A stretch of DNA of 64,000 nucleotides from Nitrospira sp. CR1.2. Lineage in GTDB: Bacteria > Nitrospirota > Nitrospiria > Nitrospirales > Nitrospiraceae. The position numbers and the translations under genes are program-made. The DNA is taken from the NCBI GenBank assembly GCA_014055495.1, contig WIAG01000002.1, forward strand, positions 1 to 64,000. Direction: 5' to 3'. The notes under the pieces are model-generated. The model saw only the letters and a program-made list of their open reading frames with translations. It did not search any database and was not told the DNA's origin. Shown piece by piece: positions 54,771-62,991 of this stretch (position 1 is the stretch's first letter; each line of letters opens with the position of its first letter).

Positions 54771-56030
54771 TCATACCAGCCTGATCCTTCCGGTTAGCAG
54801 TTCCTGCATCATGCCCTGCTTGAGCTGGCGAGCTTTGGCGAGCTTGGTTTCCAGCGCGGCGATCTCGGCATCCATGTCGGAGAGGACGGCGGCGATGGCG
54901 GTTTGTTCGGCTTTGGTGGGAGGGAGAGGAATCTTCAGTGAATTGATTTGAGAAAAATTCAGCCCCTGCCTATTTCCTCCTGCTTGGAAGCTATCAATCT
55001 GACGTTGCCCTAAACTGGAAAGGAGAAAGAGATTGATGAACTTAGGAATTGCCTTACTTGCGTCCAACCTTATGATGCAAACATGCTGATTTACATTGCC
55101 CCCAACCAGCCTGTCATCAGCCAACGTGGTTCGACCAATCGAAGCTCCTGTGATATTTAGAAGTACGTCATGTTTCTTGAGTTCGGTGGCGGGAAAGGCG
55201 CTGTGAGTCTCTTCGTCGATAAAAGCCAGGTCATCGAGAAGTAGACTCCCCCATCCAACATTCTGGCTTCGAACGAAGGGGCGGCCGAACTCCTTATAGC
55301 GCCTGATTCCACCTGTAGGGGTAACGCCGCTACCAACCTTTGTTGCAATGTCGCGGATCGTATATTGGTTCCAATCGTTCGGGATTAATCCCACCTCACT
55401 CTGCTTGTAACCTGGCTTGATCTCAAACCCCGGCAGGCGCTTCTTGCCGGTGAGGAGTTCCTGCATGGCGCCTTGTTTGACTTGGCGCTTCTTAGCGAGG
55501 AGTTGCTCCAGGGATTCGATGAGGGCATCTGCATCACTCAACGCCTCGGCGATGGCTTCTTGCTCGTCGCGCTTCGGGACTGCGATTTGGATCGGAGCAA
55601 TGAAGTTACGATTCAGGGATTGCTGCGCCCCGCCAGAGTTATGACGACTGAAGTCTATGGCTTTTAGGAAGTAGAAGGCAAAGAGCGGATGATTTCCGAA
55701 GAAGTCAGTAATATACAAAGCCGTGTTATGTGGCCAGAAGTCGGTTTTGCAATAATGAGCTCGCCCAAACGACGCTCCGCTGCGACCGAGAACAACACCG
55801 GGGCCACACACAAGTGCGGTATCGTGAAACCCGTTCGGCCCAGCAGAACCCATGACTGGGACCTCTCCTGGTCGTCGGTCACGTTCCGTGAGGTCATGCC
55901 CACGCTGAAGACCTACGAAGGTGCCGAGCGATTTAACTTCCCAATCTTCCGGAATCACCCCCGCCTCGGTCTGCTTGTAACCAGCCGGAATTAGTTGAGA
56001 ATTAAAAGTTGAGAGTTGAGAATGGCTCAT
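54771..56030 (-). CDS. hsdS: Type I restriction enzyme specificity subunit S
   Basis: A 419-residue specificity subunit with two target-recognition domains. The paired TRD leaders PAGYKQTEAGVIPEDW and KPGYKQSEVGLIPNDW and the two coiled-coil spacers (SDADALIESLEQLL, SDMDAEIAALETKL) show its pseudo-dimeric build. The ATG at 56030 lies inside a TC-rich repeat tract shared with hsdM and overlaps the hsdM end by 29 bases; an ATG at 56060 is possible. It fixes the recognition sequence, which cannot be predicted from here. Confidence 0.93.
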   Translation of the reverse strand: MSHSQLSTFNSQLIPAGYKQTEAGVIPEDWEVKSLGTFVGLQRGHDLTERDRRPGEVPVMGSAGPNGFHDTALVCGPGVVLGRSGASFGRAHYCKTDFWPHNTALYITDFFGNHPLFAFYFLKAIDFSRHNSGGAQQSLNRNFIAPIQIAVPKRDEQEAIAEALSDADALIESLEQLLAKKRQVKQGAMQELLTGKKRLPGFEIKPGYKQSEVGLIPNDWNQYTIRDIATKVGSGVTPTGGIRRYKEFGRPFVRSQNVGWGSLLLDDLAFIDEETHSAFPATELKKHDVLLNITGASIGRTTLADDRLVGGNVNQHVCIIRLDASKAIPKFINLFLLSSLGQRQIDSFQAGGNRQGLNFSQINSLKIPLPPTKAEQTAIAAVLSDMDAEIAALETKLAKARQLKQGMMQELLTGRIRLV

Positions 56031-58452
56031 TTTCCACTTTCCACTCTCCACTTGGCGCAAATCCCATTTGCGCTAGGTGGCGGTTCACCTTGGCTTCCAG
56101 ATCGGCCACGCGGTTGACCATCAGCGGCATTGGAGTTTCGTACCGCTCGGCCAATTCCTTCACTCGCTGGGTGAGCTGCTGGCTCACACGGTCCATCTCG
56201 CCATGAATGTCTCGATCCAGTGCGGCGAGCCATTTGTCATCCACCACAAGCGTCTTGATCTCGGACTCGGTAAGCGTTGGATACTTGGCGTAGGCCTTCG
56301 CATCGAGTGCTGCCTCTGCCTCCTTGAGACGCTTCTTGAGATCGGCCTCCTGGTCGCTGAGATTCAGCCACTCCTCCAGCACAGCTTTTTCCTCAGCTAT
56401 CAACTCTCTACTCTCAATTTTCAACTCACGCAGTCGCGCAGCGACGTTGGCCTTGTTCACCTTATCAAGTTCGGAAAACGCCCCTTCTTCGCCGCCCTGC
56501 TCTTCCTCCAATTCAGTCAGGCGAGCGGTGACCGCCTCCAACTCAGCCGTCAGCTGGTCGATGGCTTCCTGCTCCTTGGCAAAGTAACGGGCGACGATGA
56601 GCGGCTTGGGTACAAGATCGCAGGTCCAGCCCTTGTCCTTTTCCTTGCCCTTCTTGTCCTTCTCAATGATGCGGTAGGTCTCAGCCTTCCAGCCGTCAGC
56701 GGCGATGAGGTAACAGTCGTCCTGCATGGTCTCGGCCCAGTAGTCCATGAGGTGCTGGTAGACATCGTACTTATCGATGAGCGGCTGACCGACGTAGTGG
56801 GCAAGCAGGTCTTCAGACAGGGCGGCGATGAGTTCCTTCGGATGGCAGTCGGGCTTCAGCGCACGGAGTGATTTGGCAGTCTTTTGCTTCCACGTCGCGA
56901 AGTGGGTGTTCATCTTGCCGATGAAGGCGGCAAATTCAGGATGTTCGTAGATCGTGGACTTGATGGTCGACTTCTCCACGGCCAGGTCGAGATAGTCGGG
57001 CCGGTTGGTTTTGAAGAGGGACTGCCGGAGCTTGGGGCACACGTCCCAGTGCTGCTCAAGCGCCTCCACATCCGCTTGTGGAATGCCGCCCTTCAGGTGG
57101 CCTTCGATGTCTTGCAAGTCTTCCGCCTGCTGGCTGTCGATGTAGCGTGGCAGGTTGAGATTGAACTCGTTCTTTTCGATCTCATCCACGCTGACCATGC
57201 GGGAGTATTTGGGGACGTCGAGGCGCTTAATGAAGACATCCACGATCTGGTGAATGTCCTGCGCGCGGAGGCGATTCTTGGGACCGTCCTTCATGAAGCC
57301 GGCGCTGGCGTCGATCATAAAGATGCCCTTGCGGGTGTGGGCGTCCTGTTTATCTACCAACACGATGCAGGCGGGAATGCCGGTGCCGTAAAACAAGTTG
57401 GTAGGCAAGCCGATGATCCCTTTAATATAGCCCTTACGAATCAGATTACGGCGGATGTCCGCCTCGACATTGCCCCTGAACAAGACACCGTGGGGCAGAA
57501 TACAAGCGCCTTTGCCGGTGCTCTTGAGCGAGCGGACGATGTGCAGCAGGTAGGCGTAGTCGCCCTGCTTGTTAGGCGGCACGCCGAAGGGCTGAAACCG
57601 CTCATAGGGATCGTGCAGCGGATCAAGGCCAGTACTCCACCGTTTGTCGCTGAAGGGTGGATTGGCGACGACGTAGTCGAAGGTCTTGAGAGGCTCGCCG
57701 TCCTTGAACTTGGGATCAGCCAGTGTGTTGCCCTGCGCGATCAGCGCCGTGGGGTTGTTGTGGAGGATCATGTTCATCCGCGCGAGGCCTGCGGTGGTGG
57801 CGTCTTTCTCCTGGCCGTAGATCGTCACCGGGGTGCGCGCTTCATCCGCGACTTTCAGCAGTAGAGAGCCGGAACCACAAGTGGGATCATAGACGGTGGT
57901 GTCCGGGCTGGTCTTGGACTCACGAATGCCCAAGATTTGCGCGATGATACGGCTGACTTCAGCTGGCGTATAGAACTGGCCCTTGCTCTTGCCGCTCTCC
58001 GTGGCGAAGTGCCGCATGAGGTATTCGTAGGCATCGCCTAGAATGTCGTCGCCTTCGGCGCGGTTTTTGGAAAAGTCGAGCCGCTTGTCTTCAAAAATGG
58101 CGATGAGGTCGGTGAGCCGCTTGACCATCTCGTCGCCGCTGCCGAGCTTGTTCGCATCGTTGAAGTCCGGCATGTCGGAGAGCTTGTTGGCGTTCGCCAG
58201 CGGCCCGATGATCTTTTTATTGATCTGGTCACCGATATCCGGCTTGCCCTTGAGCGCCACCATGTCCTTGAAGCTCGCCCCCTTGGGAATCGTGATCGGG
58301 GCGTACGGCACATCGGCATATTTATCGCTGATGTATTTGATGAACAGGAGAACGAGGACATAGTCCTTGTACTGGGACGCATCCATACCGCCGCGCAGCA
58401 CATCGCAACTGGACCAGAGGGAACTGTAGAGTTCGGACTTTTTAATCGCCAT
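56002..58452 (-). CDS. hsdM: Type I restriction-modification N6-adenine methyltransferase (HsdM)
   Basis: An 816-residue methyltransferase. The N-terminal HsdM_N helical bundle starts MAIKKSELYSSLWSS. The SAM-binding DPTCGSGSLLL (motif I) and NPPF (motif IV) are intact. About 300 residues of C-terminal helical extension make it longer than the usual 500-550. Two stretches of a TC-rich repeat lie in its coding sequence, one near residue 680 (LKIESREL) and one spanning its stop. First gene of the operon. Confidence 0.95.
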   Translation of the reverse strand: MAIKKSELYSSLWSSCDVLRGGMDASQYKDYVLVLLFIKYISDKYADVPYAPITIPKGASFKDMVALKGKPDIGDQINKKIIGPLANANKLSDMPDFNDANKLGSGDEMVKRLTDLIAIFEDKRLDFSKNRAEGDDILGDAYEYLMRHFATESGKSKGQFYTPAEVSRIIAQILGIRESKTSPDTTVYDPTCGSGSLLLKVADEARTPVTIYGQEKDATTAGLARMNMILHNNPTALIAQGNTLADPKFKDGEPLKTFDYVVANPPFSDKRWSTGLDPLHDPYERFQPFGVPPNKQGDYAYLLHIVRSLKSTGKGACILPHGVLFRGNVEADIRRNLIRKGYIKGIIGLPTNLFYGTGIPACIVLVDKQDAHTRKGIFMIDASAGFMKDGPKNRLRAQDIHQIVDVFIKRLDVPKYSRMVSVDEIEKNEFNLNLPRYIDSQQAEDLQDIEGHLKGGIPQADVEALEQHWDVCPKLRQSLFKTNRPDYLDLAVEKSTIKSTIYEHPEFAAFIGKMNTHFATWKQKTAKSLRALKPDCHPKELIAALSEDLLAHYVGQPLIDKYDVYQHLMDYWAETMQDDCYLIAADGWKAETYRIIEKDKKGKEKDKGWTCDLVPKPLIVARYFAKEQEAIDQLTAELEAVTARLTELEEEQGGEEGAFSELDKVNKANVAARLRELKIESRELIAEEKAVLEEWLNLSDQEADLKKRLKEAEAALDAKAYAKYPTLTESEIKTLVVDDKWLAALDRDIHGEMDRVSQQLTQRVKELAERYETPMPLMVNRVADLEAKVNRHLAQMGFAPSGEWKVENEPFSTLNF

Positions 58453-58478
58453 GCGTCGCTAAAACCTCATATGCCTAG

Positions 58479-58510
58479 GGCGCTAATTGCGCCGCAGAAT
58501 ACCCGTTTCC
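58479..58510 (-). promoter_or_regulatory. hsdM upstream hairpin and shared promoter-like element
   Basis: GGCGC-TAATT-GCGCC (58479-58493) is a perfect hairpin 27 bp before hsdM. Overlapping it, 58490-58510 matches 60102-60122 (upstream of the MNT gene) at 20 of 21 positions. On the minus strand the shared sequence ends in GGGTATTCT, a candidate -10, with GTGATA 17 bp upstream at hsdM. The remaining gap to 58650 contains one TCGTGAAGCGTATCTCG repeat (58591-58607). Confidence 0.45.
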
Positions 58511-58649
58511 CTGCGTTTTATCACCAGCGTTTTTACCGGCGAGAGCGGCTGGTGGGAGCCTAGGGGCCTCTTAGGAACCTATCTTATACCTCGTGAAGCG
58601 TATCTCGATCGGGAGCAAGAGCTGATGGCAAGAGAACGCACATTCACCG

Positions 58650-58987
58650 CTAATGTCCAGCCCCTCCCCCACCATCCAACGGCGCAAACGGCACGGTGGG
58701 ATTGAACTCATTGATCGGGTTCAACGGATTGTCGGGCCGGTAGCGATTGACCGGATTGAAGGGATTGTTGGGGTTGAATTGGTTGATCGGATTGGCGGGG
58801 TTGCCGGGTCGTAGGCGTTGATGGGGTTCAGCGGGTTGCCCGGCTGGTACTGGTTGATGGGGTTGAAGATGTTGAAGTCGCGCTGGTACTTCTCGTCGAA
58901 ACCGGGCTCTGCTCTGGCTGTCCCGGCCATCGCCGCCAGCAGAAACACTCCGACGATCATTCCGCGTTGCACCCGAGCCTGTCGCAT
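58650..58987 (-). pseudogene. Frameshifted NPIN-repeat secreted protein (copy 1)
   Basis: Starts with the same signal peptide as copy 2 (MRQARVQRGMIVGVFLLAAM) and the first two 12-residue repeats. A 37-bp deletion, between GCCGGG direct repeats, then removes one 36-bp repeat unit plus one base, shifting the frame. The rest of the repeat region and C-terminus continues in another frame to 58650. Compare the intact copy at 60212-60607. Confidence 0.8.
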
Positions 58988-59346
58988 AGCCGCCTCCCTT
59001 GTGCCTGTTCACGTCTACTGGCAGCATACTCCCCTGCCGTGACATCCGGGGTCACAAGGGGAAGAGAGCAGGTGGCGTATGAGTGATAGCCGATGGAGGG
59101 CGGAAAAGCGTCGTTCCTGAAGCGCAGCTCGTGGAAGAACGGGAGGCATCCCACGTGAAACGTTGAACGTAATAGGTGGCAGGCACCGTTCGGACCGGAA
59201 GCAGAGGGTTCTGAAGTGGAGAAAGTTGAGTAGTGAGCGTTGAATTGGCATTCTCCAACGCAGCTCTGGCGTCGCCGTCCCACGCTACTGATATACGGGT
59301 TGTCGCAAGGAGAACTAGGGAACAGGTCGCGGAATGTCGAAGCCTC

Positions 59347-59745
59347 TCATCGGCTTCCCGGAAGGAGCAGGAGAATTTTTGTGCGCACGCGGTGGGCGGC
59401 GGCTACCACATCACGACCGTCCGTCTCTTCAGGCTCGAACAGGTCATCCGGATACCGTGCCGCAACACCGTAAGATGTCAGTTTCCGGCAATCATCCTCC
59501 AACACCGCGAGCCCTTCATCGCACGCCACGCACTGGGCAAGCAAGGCAACCAAGTCGTGAGTCTTCGTAAGATCGCGCCCACGATGGACAAGAAACGCCT
59601 TCAATACTTTCTCAGCCACTTGCTGCGCGTGAAAGCAGACCGTGTCCCAGGGAATGTCCTTGGCCGCAAGGTTGTTTTCGATGTTCAGCAGATCATGTTG
59701 GGCTTTGCGCAGCCACGCGTCGAAATTGGACTCAGCCCCGTTCAT
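59347..59745 (-). CDS. HEPN-domain protein (partner of MNT)
   Basis: A 132-residue helical HEPN protein (pfam05168 type): WLRKAQHDLLNIENN, CFHAQQVAEKVLKAFL, THDLVALLAQC and AARYPDD are characteristic. The RX4-6H RNase motif of other HEPN toxins is not evident, so activity is uncertain. Its start, ATG 59745, overlaps the MNT stop by 14 bases. With the MNT protein it forms a HEPN/MNT pair, a toxin-antitoxin type in which MNT can AMPylate HEPN. Confidence 0.85.
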   Translation of the reverse strand: MNGAESNFDAWLRKAQHDLLNIENNLAAKDIPWDTVCFHAQQVAEKVLKAFLVHRGRDLTKTHDLVALLAQCVACDEGLAVLEDDCRKLTSYGVAARYPDDLFEPEETDGRDVVAAAHRVRTKILLLLPGSR

Positions 59746-60049
59746 ACAGAACCTTGCCCTCCTTCTCAATGACTGACAGCAATGTGCCTTTCACGTGGCG
59801 TAAGCGCCGCACTTCTTCCGGCGTGTACACCACGATATCCATCGGCCATGCACGTAGCCCGAACGCCTGGCTCACTTCGATCGCCCGATCAGGAGGCCGG
59901 CGGGGCGTCTCCATCTCAATAAAGAGGTCCAGGTCACTATCTGGGCCGGCCTCCCCTCGGGCGTGGCTACCAAAGACCATGATACGCTTCGGGTGAAAGC
60001 GATCGATGATGGTCTGAGTCACATGGGTCAGTAATGAAGCCTGTGTCAT
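59732..60049 (-). CDS. MNT-domain nucleotidyltransferase (antitoxin-like)
   Basis: A 105-residue minimal nucleotidyltransferase. The active-site motif GSHARGE followed by SDLDL is complete (GSx10DxD). It lacks other domains. It overlaps the HEPN gene at its 3' end. A 21-bp element at 60102-60122 upstream matches the hsdM promoter region. Likely antitoxin or modifier of the HEPN protein. Confidence 0.85.
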   Translation of the reverse strand: MTQASLLTHVTQTIIDRFHPKRIMVFGSHARGEAGPDSDLDLFIEMETPRRPPDRAIEVSQAFGLRAWPMDIVVYTPEEVRRLRHVKGTLLSVIEKEGKVLYERG

Positions 60050-60101
60050 ACATGCAGTCTCCGTGAGGCATTTGGTAGGCTGGACGGTCCACCGGCCATG
60101 T

Positions 60102-60122
60102 CGCCGAAGAATACCCGTTTCC
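60102..60122 (-). promoter_or_regulatory. Copy of the 21-bp hsdM upstream element
   Basis: Matches 58490-58510 at 20 of 21 positions and lies about 55 bp before the MNT start in the same orientation, with the same GGGTATTCT candidate -10. The conserved position upstream of two defence-type genes makes a promoter or operator role plausible. Confidence 0.4.
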
Positions 60123-60211
60123 TTTTAAGAAAGCACCATCTGTAGCGGCGCTCTCATCTTTCATGGAAAAGCTCTCGGTCTCCATCCTTCCACTCGGCCA
60201 CTGCCATCCGC

Positions 60212-60607
60212 CTAACCTTCTCCTTTCCACCACCCCTCATCGTTGCGGTCCCACTCCCCCAACGGCGCGAACGGCACGGTGAGATTGAACTCATTGATCG
60301 GGTTCAACGGATTGTCGGGCCGGTAGCGATTGACCGGATTGAAGGGATTGTTGGGGTTGAATTGGTTGATCGGATTGGCGGGGTTGCCGGGATCGAACCG
60401 GTTGATCGGGTTAAACGGGTTCGCCGGGTCGTAGGCGTTGATGGGGTTCAGCGGGTTGCCCGGCTGGTACTGGTTGATGGGGTTGAAGATGTTGAAGTCG
60501 CGCTGGTACTTCTCGTCGAAACCGGGCTCCGCTCTACCAGTCCCGGTCATCGCCGCCAGCAGAAACACTCCGACGATGATTCCGCGTTGCACCTGAGCCT
60601 GCCGCAT
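60212..60607 (-). CDS. Secreted NPIN 12-residue-repeat protein (copy 2)
   Basis: A 131-residue secreted protein. A signal peptide (to about residue 26, GRAEP) is followed by five and a half repeats of 12 residues, consensus NPIN-x-[YF]-x-P-x-NP-[LFA], for example NPINQYQPGNPL and NPINAYDPANPF. Such Asn/Pro-rich repeats suggest a rod or solenoid. GGGAGG precedes the ATG by five bases. A GTGAC-7-GTCAC inverted repeat lies upstream of both copies (here at about 60659-60675). I know no function. Confidence 0.78.
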   Translation of the reverse strand: MRQAQVQRGIIVGVFLLAAMTGTGRAEPGFDEKYQRDFNIFNPINQYQPGNPLNPINAYDPANPFNPINRFDPGNPANPINQFNPNNPFNPVNRYRPDNPLNPINEFNLTVPFAPLGEWDRNDEGWWKGEG

Positions 60608-60858
60608 AGCCGCCTCCCTTGTGCCTGTTCACGTCTACTGGCAGCATACTCCCCTGCCGTGACATCCGGGGTCACTTTTGGGCTTGAAAGGTAACAGGTG
60701 AAACGTGTTTGGAGAGGCCGTCGTTCGTCTCTCGTGAAGCGCAGCTCGTGGAAGAACGGGACGCGGTCGCACGTCGATCCTGAGGCGTCGTTTGCTCGGA
60801 TCGGATGGCTTGCGAGGATCAAACCACTACGATTGAAATGGCGATCTGGTGCGGCAAC

Positions 60859-61074
60859 TCAGCTTTTCGGTGACCGCTTGATCCTTGGCTTGAGCATCTG
60901 CTGGATCTGCTTCTTGAGGGTCGGGAGATCTCGCACCACTACCGCCCAGACTTCTGCCAGATCGATCCCCAGATAGTCATGCACTAAAACATGACGCATC
61001 GTGATGATCTGCGGCCAGGGAACTGGCGAGTGGGTTTTGCGAAAGGTAGGGGTAAGCTTGGCGGTCTCGGTCAT
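60859..61074 (-). pseudogene. N-terminally truncated HepT-type HEPN (DUF86) toxin
   Basis: A 71-residue frame equal to the C-terminal part of DUF86 proteins (TAKLTPTFRKTHSPVPW, MRHVLVHDYLGID, WAVVVRDLPTLKKQI). It keeps the RX4H motif (RHVLVH). About 45-50 N-terminal residues usual for the family are missing; the frame begins three bases after the MNT remnant's stop. Probably inactive or misfolded, but the RNase motif remains. Confidence 0.7.
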
Positions 61075-61077
61075 CCG

Positions 61078-61367
61078 TCATAAGGCGATCGCGTCTTTCA
61101 AGACCTCTTTTCGAACCACACGTCGAAGGCCGCGCTCGGAGGCCACATCCAGCGACCGCTTCAATAGTCGCTCCAGGTCGAGTATCAGTGTGGCACGGTC
61201 CATGAGGCTTCGACCTTCCTCCATGTCGACGAGGAAATCGACATCGCTGTTCCGACGGGCGGTCCCTCGTGCGACCGACCCAATACCCGCACCTTCCGCG
61301 CACCATGCCGCGCGGCAATCTCAAGAATCTCAGCCCGTTTTCTGCAAAGCAATTCACGGATACTCAT
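61078..61367 (-). pseudogene. Frameshifted MNT nucleotidyltransferase (antitoxin remnant)
   Basis: From ATG 61367 (GGAG upstream) the frame reads MSIRELLCRKRAEILEIAAR then ARKVRVLG. After TTGGGT near 61279-61284 the conserved GSVARGTARRNSDVDF and the rest of the domain continue only in another frame, ending at 61078. A one-base deletion at the Phe/Gly codons explains this. The GSx10DxD motif is thus split between frames, so the product cannot be active unless frameshifting occurs. Confidence 0.78.
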
Positions 61368-61770
61368 CACGTCTCTCCTGCTGGTGGTGTAGCCAAAACC
61401 TGTCTGGAACACCAGTCATCCCTCACAGGTGGACTCCAGATACACCGTAAAAACGCACTCTTATAGACCGACTCTCGCCGCTCATGAAGCGTATCTCGAT
61501 CGGAACAAGAGCTGATAGTTAACGACTGCTCGCTCAAGGCCGATCACTTTCAGTTCCGGAGATGCTGAAGTCGGTCCATTCACGAGCAGCGTGATGTGGA
61601 AAGCAGGTCCATGCCGATGAGACGGACGTGCCGCGCTGATGCCTTGTCGGACAATTCCTCTCCGGCTAGTCAGAATGCTTCCATTTCACTGACTCGCCCT
61701 TGCGTATGTCCCATTACAGGAGTACCCTTTTGACTGCTCATCCGCTCTACTCTCTCCAAGGAGGCCGACC
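61368..61770. other. Gene-free gap with a dispersed-repeat copy
   Basis: No ORF is supported. A copy of the TCATGAAGCGTATCTCG repeat lies at 61482-61498, continuing with GATCGGAACAAGAGCTGAT, which closely matches 58591-58626 in direct orientation. The ribosome-binding site of the next gene (AGGAGG) lies at its end. Confidence 0.5.
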
Positions 61771-62952
61771 ATGACACACGTCCGACTCCTCACCTTCACC
61801 TGTGCGTTGTTCCTCTCCTGTACCTCACTCGCCTCGGCCGAACTGCTGGCGCTGCTCAACTACGAGAGCAAGCCGAACCAGCCGGTGCGCCGCGAAGGGA
61901 TCGCGATTATGGAGATCGATCCCGAGTCCCCCGATTTCGGAAAGATCTTGATGGAGGTGCCGCTGCCGCCGGACCTCGTCGCCCACCACATTTTCTTCAA
62001 CCGCGACCGGACCAAGGCCTACATCACGGCGCTGAACAAGAGCCTGTTGCATGTCATGGATCTGACGCGCTTCCCCTATCGTCTGCGCGCCGTCGACGTG
62101 CCGGAGTGCCAGGTGCTGGAAGACCTGGTCGTGTCGGAAGACAACCGCACGTGGTTTCTCACCTGCATGGGATCGAGTACGGTGATCATGGGGAATGCGG
62201 TCACGGACAAGCCGACGAAGGTGGTACGCACGAGCGAGGGTTCCCCGGTGACGGTGCGGTACCCGCACGGCATTGCGATTCACAACGGAATCGACCGCCT
62301 GTTGATCACCAGCACGGTCAAGCCCGACATGTCCGAGGCGGGGGATTCCGTCACGGTGATCGAGGCCAGCACCGGCGCGGTGCTTTCGACACATCGCGTG
62401 TCGTCCAAACCCGCGCCCTCGAAATCCGCGCCGGTCGAAGTGATGTTTTCACCGCATGCGGTGCCGCCGGTCGTGCACATCACCAACATGATGGAAGGCA
62501 CACTCTGGGCCGGAGTCTGGGACCCGACGACCGCGTCGTTTTCTTTTCACGAGATCGACGACTTCGGGCCGCGGCAACAGGGCATGCCGTTGGAGATGTT
62601 GTACAACGCCAAGGGCGACCGCCTATTCGTCACGACCGCCAAGCCGGGCTTCGTGAACGTGTATGACAACCGCGATCCGCGCCACCCGACATTTCTGCAG
62701 GCCATTCCTGCCGCCGCCGGCGCGCACCATTCGCTCCTGTCACCCGATGAGCGGTACCTGTTTGTGCAAAACAGCCTGCTCAACCTGGAAGGCATGAGCG
62801 ACGGCTCCGTCACGGTGATCGACCTGCGCAAAGGCGGGAAGGTCGTGGGCAGCATCGACACGCTGAAATCGCAGGGGTTCAACCCCAACTGCATCATGCT
62901 GCTGCCGAATCATTTTCGCGGGGAGTCGTTACGGGCCGAGCTGCAGCCGTGA
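61771..62952 (+). CDS. Exported YncE-like beta-propeller protein
   Basis: A 393-residue secreted protein. The signal peptide ends near residue 23 (ASAE). Repeated blade-like units (for example HIFFNRDRTKAYITAL, HGIAIHNGIDRLLITS, HHSLLSPDERYLFVQNS) indicate a seven-bladed propeller of the YncE/cytochrome-d1-like type. No heme-binding CxxCH. AGGAGG precedes the ATG. A periplasmic binding or scaffolding role is likely; the ligand is unknown. Confidence 0.8.
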   Translation: MTHVRLLTFTCALFLSCTSLASAELLALLNYESKPNQPVRREGIAIMEIDPESPDFGKILMEVPLPPDLVAHHIFFNRDRTKAYITALNKSLLHVMDLTRFPYRLRAVDVPECQVLEDLVVSEDNRTWFLTCMGSSTVIMGNAVTDKPTKVVRTSEGSPVTVRYPHGIAIHNGIDRLLITSTVKPDMSEAGDSVTVIEASTGAVLSTHRVSSKPAPSKSAPVEVMFSPHAVPPVVHITNMMEGTLWAGVWDPTTASFSFHEIDDFGPRQQGMPLEMLYNAKGDRLFVTTAKPGFVNVYDNRDPRHPTFLQAIPAAAGAHHSLLSPDERYLFVQNSLLNLEGMSDGSVTVIDLRKGGKVVGSIDTLKSQGFNPNCIMLLPNHFRGESLRAELQP

Positions 62953-62991
62953 GGATGAAACGGGGGAATACGAGCTGGGCATGCGCTCAGC

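Noticed and set aside
48086-58452. Integrase-bounded genomic island around the defence genes
   Set aside because: There is no integrase, no tRNA and no clear direct-repeat attachment sites at the edges, so an island boundary cannot be set from sequence alone.
60290-60510. Regular 36-bp repeats resembling a CRISPR array
   Set aside because: The repeats have no unique spacers; they are in-frame 12-residue coding units of a secreted protein with a signal peptide and ribosome-binding site.
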